DNA from: Batillaria attramentaria
Lineage: Eukaryota > Mollusca > Gastropoda > Batillariidae
Assembly: GCA_018292915.2 (NCBI GenBank)
Contig: JACVVK020000474.1
Location: 262,001-326,000, forward strand
Length of the DNA: 64,000 bases
Direction: 5' to 3'
The notes below the pieces were generated by a model. It was not told the DNA's origin, did not search any database, and saw only the letters and a program-made list of their open reading frames with translations. The translations under genes were made by a program, and so were the position numbers. Below, piece after piece: positions 20,601 to 32,548 of the stretch (its first letter is position 1; every line of letters begins with the position of its first letter).

Positions 20601-23600
20601 AATGTTTGTTGTTGACTGGATTAAGGCATTTACAGGGTGTGCTTGAGTTCCTCTGTTAATTTCACCACACACTGCTAATAATTAACTATTCTTTTGACAT
20701 TTTTTTCTGCTTAGAGATGACCTGAAAAACAAACATTTTGGCAACAAGCTAAAAAGCAATTTTGTGTTGCATACTTACGTCTGTCTGGTAGCAGGTAACA
20801 TCATATGTCCAAACAAAATGTAAATGTAAGAACTGTCAACCAGGAACAGACAAATTGAGTCCTAGGGGGGATGTTAGCAATTTGCAGAATAGCCATGCTA
20901 GACCATTCCTTGGTTACTGCAAGTTGCAGCCGTCACTTTTGCTAATCCTTGATTTGACCCGCCTCCCACCCACTTCTCCATTGTGCTGCTTTTAGGCGGT
21001 CAACTCCCACACAAGCAGCCATGCATGTATGGTAAACAATTCGTTGACATTGTTAAGCTGCCTTGGTAATGGAGGTAATAGAAACATTATCAAGGATTAT
21101 GATTTGGGATTATTGGCCCAAAGCTTGTGACCGTTATTTTGCAAACACTGCCCAAAACGGGTTTCTCAAGTTTATTTTGCATGTCAGTGTAGTTATAGTT
21201 TAGTTGCATCCTATTCAACCAGCAGAGAAACTCACCATTCCTACTTTTTTTCCAGCACAGCCAGCTCCACCCCAGCCCCAGCCTCAGCCCAGGTTGAGAG
21301 CGGTACGTACCACTTACGCACCAGTTATTGTCGTTGCAATTAGGTGTGAAGCAAGATCAAGATCAGACTGACTGACTGGAGTCTGATAAACATATGTCAA
21401 AGAAGACCATCAGAACTTGATTGGAAATGATAAAGGATAGAATAATGCATTTTATTTTCTGATTTAAAATACACATCCTGAAATGTATATAAAGAGTTTT
21501 TTGGGTTTTTTTTTAAAAACTGTAATACAGAAGAAAATTAAGCAGAACCGTCAGATGTTTGGCTATCGTCATTATCTTTTCTCTTTAATTTTCTTCTTAA
21601 ATCTCTGTCTCTCTGTCTCTCAAACATCAAACCAAACTTCAGAACTCGGATTTGACAGTTGATTGTAGGTGAGATTTTACCGCAAAACTGTTTCAAGTGA
21701 AAAAACAGATGGGTATAAGTAAATGCATCGTTTCATCCAAGTCAGGCAGCGACAACAAAAGCTACCCCCTGTCTTGTCTGTGTAGAAGTTGTATACATGT
21801 TGAGTTTCACAACTGTGTAATTAGAAATTTTGTGGGGGAGCCAACACATCTGAATGGTAGGGAGGGCTCGGAACCTGGGGCAATTTTTATCATCGATTAT
21901 GCTGATACTAATGATAGTGTCACAATGTTGCTATTGAGACCCTTGTGGTTTGAGACTGCCTGACAAGACTGCATTCCACGCTTGAAGTGGGCAAGTCTTT
22001 CCAATGTGGCAACATCCTCTCAGTTGGGCTTATAGCACACCCGCTGTGGGTAGGACTTAGCCCACCTAGGTAGGAAACATCCGGCACGCCTCGGCTAGGA
22101 TACAAACAAACCTTTGTTTCCTGTTCCATAGTCTGAAGTGCTAACCACTGAACTATGGGGGGCCAAATATTTTTTCCTTGCCCCGTCTTAGATATCGCCC
22201 ATACATGGTGGAAAAAGTGATTAAACTCCAAAACACCATCTCTTAGCAATTTAGAGCTTGTGATGAATTTAAAAAAAAAACCCACACATTTCACAAGTTT
22301 CTGGTTTTTGGCTCCCTTGTGTAACAATGGGAGTCTGTGTATTAACCCTCCGTCGTGTGTGTGTGTGTGTGTGTGCAGAAAACTTTAACATTGTCATTTT
22401 CTCAGAAGTCTACAAACAGCAGAGGCACCAAACTTGGCATGCTGATAGACAACCACAACACCTTTCAAAACATATCATTTTGAATGAATGAATGACTTGA
22501 CTCAAGGTCAAGGTCACTAAAGCTCTCTGTTTGAAAATTTTACATTGGCATTTTCTCGTAATCTACAAACACCAGAGGTTTTAAACTTTGCATGATGATA
22601 GACGTTGATAAGAACTTTACAGATATACATGTAGTCGATGGCCTTGTGTCAAGGTCAAGGCCATACAAGCTATTTTTGTGAAACCTTAACATTGGCATTT
22701 TCTTAGAAACAACAAACAGCAGAGGCGCCAAACCAGGCATGCTGATAGACAGTGATAAGACCTATGCAAACATACCACCTTAAATGACCTTGACTCAAGG
22801 TCAAGGTCATTAAAACAGTCTGTTGGGAAACTTTACATTTGCATTTTCTCAGAATCCAGAAGAATCAGAAGCATCAAAGTATATGTGCAATGATTGACAT
22901 TAGCAGCACCTTTACAGACATACCTGTGTTCAGTGACTTTTAGTCAAGGTCAAGGTCATGCAAGTGTTTTTTTAAGGAAACTTTAACCATGGCATTTACT
23001 CCAAAACAACAATTAGTAGAGACACCAAACAAGGTATGGTGATAGACAGCAATGAGACCTACCTTTCTGAATGATCTTGACTGAAGGTCAAGGTCATTAA
23101 AGCTGTCTGTTGTGAATTTGAACATTACTGTTTTCGGAGGAACTACAAATACTAGAGGCATCAAACTTGGCATAATGATAGACATTGATGAGATCTCGTT
23201 TGAATGACCTTGACCAAAGGTCAAGGCCATACAAACTGTTTCAGGGAAAATTGTAATATTGCCAGGAACTCAGAGCACCAGAGACACTTTACTTGGCATA
23301 ATAATGGATAGTGATATGAGCTTTACAAACATACTCTTGTGAATGACCTTGACCTGTGTCACTAAGGGAGCCATGGAGGCTTTTGCCTCTCTAGTTCTTA
23401 TTTATTTATGTATGTGTTTCGCACATCACAATAGAGTGGATCCCCATTTCGAACACCACACCACATTCATGATTACACCGGCAGCCACTTTTGTAATGTC
23501 AATGTGAAAGTTTCGCCATGATTGTATTTGAAGAGTTCAGCTTTGGGCCTAAGCTGAACCAGTACATGCTTTTTTCTGTACAGCATAGAGTACAGTTTGC

Positions 23601-26600
23601 TCTCAGCTGAGGTGGATTGCTTGGCTTCGTTCCTGTACTGAATAGGGCAGGGTTACATGCATAGTGCATTCCTCCTGCTCTATTCATTAACACCACAATT
23701 AGACCACAACTTACGTACATGCATGCATATCATTTCTGTCATACAGATAGTTGTAACAACTGCAGCAGCACCACCAGCAGCAGCAGCAGCAGCAGCAGCA
23801 CCAGCAGCAGCAGCACCAGCAGCAGCAGTAACAGCAGCAGCAACAGCACCACCTCCTCCACGGCCTCATGGTAAGATCTATGTGAAACATTTAAGGTGTA
23901 CTTGTATAATGATTTCATCTGTTTCAGCTACTCACTCACGTCTGCACTACCAGTGCTTCATAATGTTTGGTATCTGCTGCAAACTGGTTAACTGCGCCTA
24001 GGAGATGATGAGTTTCAATATTTGCTGTATAAGGATTTAGTATTTATGGTGGTTTTACCTAGATGTAATTGCTATTTGTTGCCTATACTTTTTGCTAGTC
24101 TGAAATTCAGGATATTACACGTAGTATTAAGGTGCAGTGTTTCCTGCATGTCCTAGTTTATATTCTGCCCTTTAAACCATGCAGTTTGCATCATTTGTCC
24201 AACGTTACATTTTTGTTTTGTTTTCTTCACATAATGCAGACACATGTAGCCGCAAATTAGTCTTTGTTCCTTGCTTGGTTTTAAGCCCCCCAAACTCACT
24301 CACTCACATAAAGTGTCCTGTGAAATTTAAAATGCTATTATTGAAGTCTGAAGTTTCACTTGCCATACTCTTTTTTTCTGTAGTTTGATTTACTTTGCCA
24401 AAACTTGTGAACTTGTGACCATGTTCTTGCATACAGTGCCAAAAACAAATTTGTCACGATGATTTTGCCTGTCAGTGTAATTACAGTTCAGTTGCATCCT
24501 ATTCTTTCACGAGAGAAACTCACCATTCCTACTTTTTTTCCAGCACAGCCAGTTGACCTGGCGATTCCAGGTCCGTCAGTGTACCCCACTCCATTTGGCA
24601 GAGTGGTACGTACAACTTTTGCACCAGCCATCTTTGTTGCAATGTGTGAAGCAAGATCAAGCCAGGCAATAACAACAAATTTTAAAGTAACCCACTGTTG
24701 TGTCTGCTTAGAAGTTTTATATGTTGTGTTTCATGTCTGTGTGCATAGAAATTTGAGGGAGGGGGGGGGGAACTGACATATCTGAATGTTAGAGCATATT
24801 AGACTTTCAATTCTTTGGTCATGTGTTCGAACTGTGGCTGATCCATTTTTATTTTTTTTCCTGTTTTTGCATGGTTTTGTTTCTGCTGGCCCCCACATGG
24901 TGGGAAAAGAGGTTAAGCTTCCTAACACCCACCATTAGCAATACAGAGCTGGAGATGAATTGTTTGTGGGTTTTTATTATTGTAACCGGACCGTCTCTAT
25001 ATATAGCTATCCTTTTAAGAGAGGTCCGTTCCTTGTTTCGGCTCCTAGGTAAGGCTGGAGATTGCTGAGGAGTAGCTACAACTGAAATAATGCTACTAAT
25101 TTTGATGTGTGAATAACGTTTTAGCCTCGCGTTGTGCTCATTATCAATTGTTTTCACACTAACCAACCTCGGTATCCAGAAAAACCCTAGCAATATCGGA
25201 TAGAAGTGTAGTCAGGTGCTATGTGTCTGATCCAGTGTGTGTGTGTGGGGAAAGACTGAGAGGGAAAGATGCTCTATGCACACTCAGCCACACACTGTCT
25301 CACTGCTAAACTCACATGAAGCTTAGTAAAAGTCCAAACAGTATTTTATTTACAGTTTATATACAACTTGAACAACCATTGGCCAAAACCAAACCAACTA
25401 AAACACTAAAACACTGGCCTAATCAACAACTAACCGGACAGGCACACGCTAGACCTAGCCTGTACTCAACCCAGTTGATCCCCCTAAGACTAACCTAACC
25501 TAGCGACTGTGAGGGAGGGAACACTCTGGGACTTTGTGCCCGAGGTGTGACGGAAGGATCTTACCACTGACTTAGCTTGCACAGCTAAGTAGTCGCAGCT
25601 ACAACTAAGTAAATAGTTGGGAAACTAACATACTCCTAGCTTTATCAGTCGGAGAAGAAGTCGGGACCCAACTTTGTCAGCTGGGGTCAGGTATTACTAG
25701 CTTTCTCAGCTAGGGCTGCCAGCCTATTCGGCTGTCAGTGCTGAGTCTCTGGAATCGCTGCTCCTTATATACCCTCTCCCAGGCCGGTGAGACTGGAAGG
25801 GCACTTGTTCTGATATGGTACACGTGTACTCTAGCTGCTGCTGCTGCTGCTACTAACAGGAGTTTGCTCACCTGCTACATTATTAACATTTCACAAGTTT
25901 CTAGTTTTCTCATTTGTGTGTGTATGTGTAACGCACATCACAACACAGCCCAGCCCTGTTTCAGACCTCGATCACCACACATCATTCATGATTATACTAA
26001 CAGTCCCATTTCATGTTTATGTCAAAGTGGAAGTTTTGCTGTGAATTTTTTTTTTTTTTTTTTTTTGCTGCTCTTTGCCAGCTCCAGTGGTGTTTTGCTG
26101 TGATTGTATTTGAAGAGTTCAGCTCTGGGCCTGCTGAACCAGTACATGCTTTTTGCTGTACAGCACAGAGTGCAGTTTGCTCTCGACCGAGATGGATTAT
26201 TTGGCTTAATTCGTTCCAGGGTGACATGCATTGTGCGTTTCTCCTGCACTATCATCAACATTCATTAACACCAAAATTACACCACAACTTACATATACAT
26301 GCCTATCATTTCTATCATACAGACAGCAACAACAACAGCAGTGGCAACAACAGCAGGAACAGCAACAACACCAGCAGCAGCAGCACCAGCACCAAGGCTT
26401 AGTGGTAAGATCTATTTTAAACGTTTAAGGCAGTGATTTCATCTGTTTCAGTTCACTCACACCTGCACTGCCAGTGCTTTGTAATGTTGGGTATCTGCTG
26501 CAAACTGGTTAATTGCGCCTAGAAGAAAATTTGCTGTATATATGCATTTAGTATGGTTGTTTTCCCAAAATGTAATTGCTGTTTGTATTCTACACTTTTT

Positions 26601-29600
26601 GTTGTTGTTGTTGTTGTTGTTGTTTTGTTGTAATCTGGAGTGCAAGAAATTAGCACAAAGTTAACTAATATTAGTAATAAGGTAACTTTGCCACAAATGA
26701 AAGCAATCCAGACCTTTTTTATTCTTTTTTGATAGGCAGTTACATACCTGCATTGCCTTACAAAAGTTTATTTCTAATCCCTTTAGACTTAGCTGGAAAC
26801 TGTGAACGTCATAAAATTAGACCTTTGGGTAGTTGTCACACAACTGGGGGAAATACAGATAAGTTTCATTTGCCTTATACTTTTTTGGAAGGGGGGGGGG
26901 GGGAGGGGGTATATTGTGATTTACTAGCCAAAGGTTTGTGACCATTTTCTTGCAAACAGTGCCCAAAACTTTCTCAAGCTTATTTTGCATGTCAGTGTAG
27001 TTATAGTTCAGTTGCAGCCTATTCTACCAACAGAGAAACTCACCCACCATTCCTACTTTTTTCCAGCACGGCGGGGCAGAGCCAGGCCAAGAACGGTAGG
27101 TACCAGTTACGCGCCAGTTATCGTTGTTGCAATTGAGTGTGGAGCAAGATCAAGGTCAAACAGACTGATTGGAGTCTGATAAATGTATGTCGGAGAAGAC
27201 CGTCAGCACTTGCTTGGAATTGGTAAAGGATAGAATAATGCATTTTATTTTCTGACTGAGGTGGATTATTTGGCTTTGTTCCTGTACTGAATAGGGCAGG
27301 GTGACATACATCACATGTTTCTCCTGCACTGTCCTCAAGATTCGTGAACACCAAATTTAGATCACATCTTATATAAACATGCCCATCATTTCTGTCAAAC
27401 AGAAAGCAGCAGCAGCAGCAGCAGGAGCAAGAAGAGCAGCAGTAAGAGCAGCAGCAACAGCACCACCTCCACCACGGCCAAATGGTAAGGTCTATTTTAA
27501 ACAATTAAGGTGTACTTGTATAATGATTTCATCTGTTTCAGCTACTCGGTCACGTCTGCACTACCAGTGCTTAGAAATGTTTGGTATCTGCTGCAAACTG
27601 GTTAATTGCACATAGAAGATGATGAGTTTCAGAATTTGCCGTATACGCATTTAGTATTTATGGTTGTTTTACCAAAATGTAATTGCTGTTTGTCTCCTAC
27701 ACTTTTTTTGTAATATGGAGTTTAAGAAATTAGCATAAAGGTAACCAATACTCATCCCAAAGTACATTTTTAGCAGTACGTGCTATAGCACTGATAACAC
27801 CAGTGATAGCCAAAAGCTTGTGACCATTTTCTTGCAAAAATTGCGCAAAAACAAATAAATTTCTCAAGTTTATTTTCATGTCAGTGTAGTTATTATTCAG
27901 CTGCATCCTATTCAACCAACAGAGAAACTCACCATACCTACTCTTTTTCCAGCACAGCCCGCTGACCAGCCTGGCTGTTCAACATACCCTACTTTGTTTG
28001 GTCAAATGGTACGTACAACTTTTGCACCAGCCATCTTTGTTGCAATGTGTGAAGCAAGATCATGCCAGGCAATAACAACAAATTTTAAAGTACCCCCCCC
28101 CCCCCCCTCCCATGGTGTCTGCTTAGATGTTTTATATGTTGTGTTTCATGTCTGTGTGCATAGATATTGTGTTGGGGAGCTGACATATCTGAATGGTAGA
28201 GCATAAGACTTTCAATTCCCTGGTCATGTGTTCCAATCCTGGCCGAATCATTTTTTTCTCTTTTTTTTTTCTTTTTTTTTTTTTTTTGTTGGGGGGTGGG
28301 GGGGTTGCAGCCCCAGCTTCTCCCCAGCTCCAGCAGTATTTCTACCTGGTCGTGGTCAGACGCTTTGGAGGGCTGTGAACCTGGGGCAGTTTTTAATCAG
28401 TGCATTATGCTGATCATGTCATGATGTTGCTATTAGTTTAGACTCATGTGGTTTGAGACTACATGACAGGGCTGGATTCCACGCTGTCATAAATACCCCA
28501 GTGTGCATTTGTCAGGCCTGGGAACTACTGCACCCAGTGCTGGCCATGTGATCATCCACATGAAATGCCATAACAAGAGCAGCATCCTCAAAGTCGAACC
28601 CGTGAAGTCAGCAAATCTTCGCTCTTTGGCAGTACCCTCCCAGTTGGGCCCAAAACACACCCGCTGTGGGTAGGACTGAGCCCACGTAGATACAGGAAAT
28701 ATCCCACATGCCTCGGCTGGGATTCAAACCTGTGTTTCCTGTTCTTGCCCTGAATTGCTAAACACTACACTTAACTTTTATTCATTGTTTTTCCTTTCAT
28801 TCCCTCATTGTTTTTGCTGTTCTTTTTTAATTTACATTCATACATGCACACATACATGCATACCATTTCTGTCATACAGAGATCAGCAGCAGCACCAGCA
28901 GTAGCAGCAACAGCAATAACAGCACCAGCAGCAGCAGCAACAACAGTAGCAGCACCATTGTTGAGTGCAGGTAAGATCTACTTTTAAATATTTTCGTGAA
29001 ATCAGTGAACCTGCATGTGCCTGCACACTGTCCACTTCCTAGTGCTGTTTGCTAAAAAATCATGTGATTCTATGCAAATGGCCTTTGGCAGTTTGAGAAC
29101 AAGAATAATAACTGTGTATTGTGTATTGGACGGTAGTCAAACCAGCATGTGTCCAGCACATACAAGAAACGTGTAATATGAGTAACTTCTGAAAATAGTG
29201 TAGATCGTAAAGGTTGCAGAGGAAAGGTTTTAACGGATTTGCAGTTCACCTTTTGATTAACTGTGATCCCAAATGTCAAGCTGATCACACGCAAAGACGC
29301 GGTCAAACTATCATTTCTCTTTCTCTCTCTAGTTAATTCTCAATGCTGTATTTTGCTCAGAACAGATGTCTTTGTTTTTCAGATTCTCTCTGTCTCTTGT
29401 TAATCCTCAGTGCTGCATATGCTCAGAACGAATCTCTTTTTTTTCAGACCCAAAGCTGAAACAAGAAGTGTTTGTTGCACTAAAAAGGCTTGAGTTTCCT
29501 GCAGGTCAGTATTTTGGTTTTCTTATAGCTGTCTGAGAATAGGGTGCATTTTGTTTCATGCATCTGGCTTAAGCCGAATGGCATCTTTCAGTGATACTGT

Positions 29601-32480
29601 GAGCTGTTTGTGTCATTTGGTACCAGGGCCTAAGTTTCATGGATTGGATACACACCTAGGCCCTTTTACGATATGATGGCTCAAACTGGACAGTGATGCG
29701 GTATGCCAAGTCATACGGGTGGATGGGTGGGTGTTTGGGAGGTTAACGTCTTTCTCCACCACGCATGAGTCATACGGTACAAGGGTGGAAAATTCATGGA
29801 CTGGATGAACACATAGACACTAGCCGATGGTTACAGGTTACAAACATGATTCCACTGTGTAAAGGTGCAAGTCAGCTGTCAGAATTTCTCCAAATTTTGC
29901 ATTACGAAAAATTACAGCTTCAGCAGTGAATGTCCCATCCTCACAATGTTGGATGGCATCTCGTCGTAGTTTAAGACTTCGGTACGTTTCGGAATATATC
30001 ATAATATAATTTCACTTTTTCATTTGCAGGACGGAAAAGAAGACGTTCAGAAGAAACGTGAGTATGTTTGGTTTTGTGTGTTGGCAATAAAGGGAAAAGT
30101 GTGTGTGTGTGTACGTGTGTGTGTGCACATGCGCGTGCGTGTATGTGTGCATGTATGTGTGTATGCGTGTGCATGTGTGTGCGAGTAAAAAGATGACAAA
30201 ATTGCTTAAAACTGATATGTTTATAAAAATCTCTTGCAGGGCAACAGGCAACAAGCGCTGCAGGTTGGGAAATGAAGTACGTATCCTTTGCATAACTGGT
30301 TGTTTTTTTTCAGAGATATATTTTATTTATTTAATTTACAGTCCAAGGTATTCAAATTCACGTTTCACCAGCCCTCAAGATCTTCCAGATTTGAAAAATC
30401 AATTCAGTGAGGGAAGTCACAAAAGCAACATGGAAATCACAAGACATGAAAAAGCATCCTCTGTCAGACAACCATTCTGAGGCTGATGTCAATTGTATGT
30501 ACTGCACCCACAGTGCTGGCCGTGTGTTCATCCACATGAAATGCCATAACAAGAGCAGCATCCTCAAAGTCGAACCCGTGAAGTCAGCAAATCTTTGCTC
30601 TTTGGCAATACCCTCCCAGTTGGGCCCATAACACACCCGCTATGGGTAGGACTGCATGAGCCCACGTAGATACAGGAAATATCCCACATGCCTCGGCTGG
30701 GATTCAAACCTGTGTTTCCTGTTCTTGCCCTGAATTGCTAAACACTACACTGTTAAGTTTTATTCATTGTTTTTTTCTTTCATTCCCTCGTTTTTGCTGT
30801 TCTTTTCTTTCTTTCTTTTTTTAAAATTTACATTCATAGTTGCATGCATACATACATGCATACCATTTCTGTCATACAGAGATCAGCAGCAGCACCAGCA
30901 GTAGCAACTACAACAGCAACAGCAATAACAGCACCAGTAGCAGCAACAGCAATAACAGCACCAGCAGCAGCAGCAACAACAGTAGCAGCACCATTGTTGA
31001 GTGCAGGTAAGATCTACTTTTAAATATTTTCGTGAAATCAGTGAACCTGCATGTGCCTGCACACTGTCCACTTCCTAGTGCTGTTTGCTAAAAATCATGT
31101 GATTCTATGCAAATGGCTTTTGGCAGTTTGAGAACAAGAATAATAACTGTGTATTGTGTATTGGACGGTAGTCAAACCAGCATGTGTCCAGCACATACAA
31201 GAAACGTGTAATATGAGTAACTTCTGAAAATAGTGTAGATCGTAAAAGTTGCAGAGGAAATGTTTTAACAGATTTGCAGTTCACCTTTTGATTAACTGTG
31301 ACCCCAAAATGTCAAACTGATCACACGCAAAGACGCGGTCATACTATCATTTCTCTTTCTCTCTCTAGTTAATTCTCAATGCTGTATTTTGCTCAGAACA
31401 GATGTCTTTGTTTTTCAGATTCTCTCTCTGTCTCTCTCTGTCTCTTGTTAATCCTCAGTGCTGCATATACTCAGAACGAATCTCTTTTTTTTTTTCAGAC
31501 CCAAGGCTGAAGCAAAACGTGTGTGTCACACTGAAAAGGCTTGAGTTTCCTGCAGGTCAGTATTTTGGTTTTAATCATTTTTTGAAAAATTCACTATGGT
31601 GTGTAAGTCTTTTTGCAAGTCAGATTGTCATTGGTTTATTGTAAATTTACGTAAGGGCCTGGACATAATATTAATACATATACGAACATGTCATTGTTGG
31701 GGTCAGAGTGGGCTGTTCGCTGTGAGCAAAGATCTTGGAAACATAAAGATAGTTCACTTACCTCCCTTTGAGGGACAACGCGTAAGAGCCAGAAACCACG
31801 CAAAAATTCGGGCTTGCAATGGTGTGCAGCGCCGAATTGCTGTCAGAAGCGAACACCAGGAACGGGAAAACCTTTCTTTAGATTTCCCCCTTGAAAAATA
31901 GAGGTAGGTAAGGTATGCCTACAATATCGAAGTTGGAGCCAAGATCGGTATCGAAGTTGGAGCCAAGATATTGTTTTCTCCCAAACCTAACACACAGCTT
32001 CACACGTGAAAACCAAAATCGCCGCATCCACGACGTGTGACTGTCGTAAATTTAGTATAGAATCCGCATGCTTGTAAAAAGTCTGTTTGTTTGACCCAAC
32101 CCTACACAAGCCGCTGTAAAACATTTTCACAAAATAAACAAAAACGAAGATGTCAGCGACTGACAGGTGGTCTCCCCCATATATTTCGCATGTGTTTTAG
32201 GCCTATGGAAAACATAAGTACTTTCAAAGTACCGGAGAATGAACGAAAGATCTTGTTTGGCTTTCACTGCTGTGCGTAGGCTACGTAGTGCATTTCGTTC
32301 GATGTGTTCAAGTAAAACTAGTACGGAACACAGAAAGATCGAATAGCTGCGCGAGAGATCCAAAGATGGACGCATCCGCTGAATACAGCATTAATCATAT
32401 CTGCGACCGACGATCCAGCAGAATGTATGTTGTGATATGGTTTTACAATGGTTAGAATGAAGTTCAGCCGGATGATTTTG

Positions 32481-32548
<68 letters not shown>

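Noticed and set aside
22366..23362. CRISPR-like regularly spaced repeats
   Set aside because: Units are whole-length diverged tandem repeats with a shared motif, not short identical repeats with unique spacers, and the host is eukaryotic.
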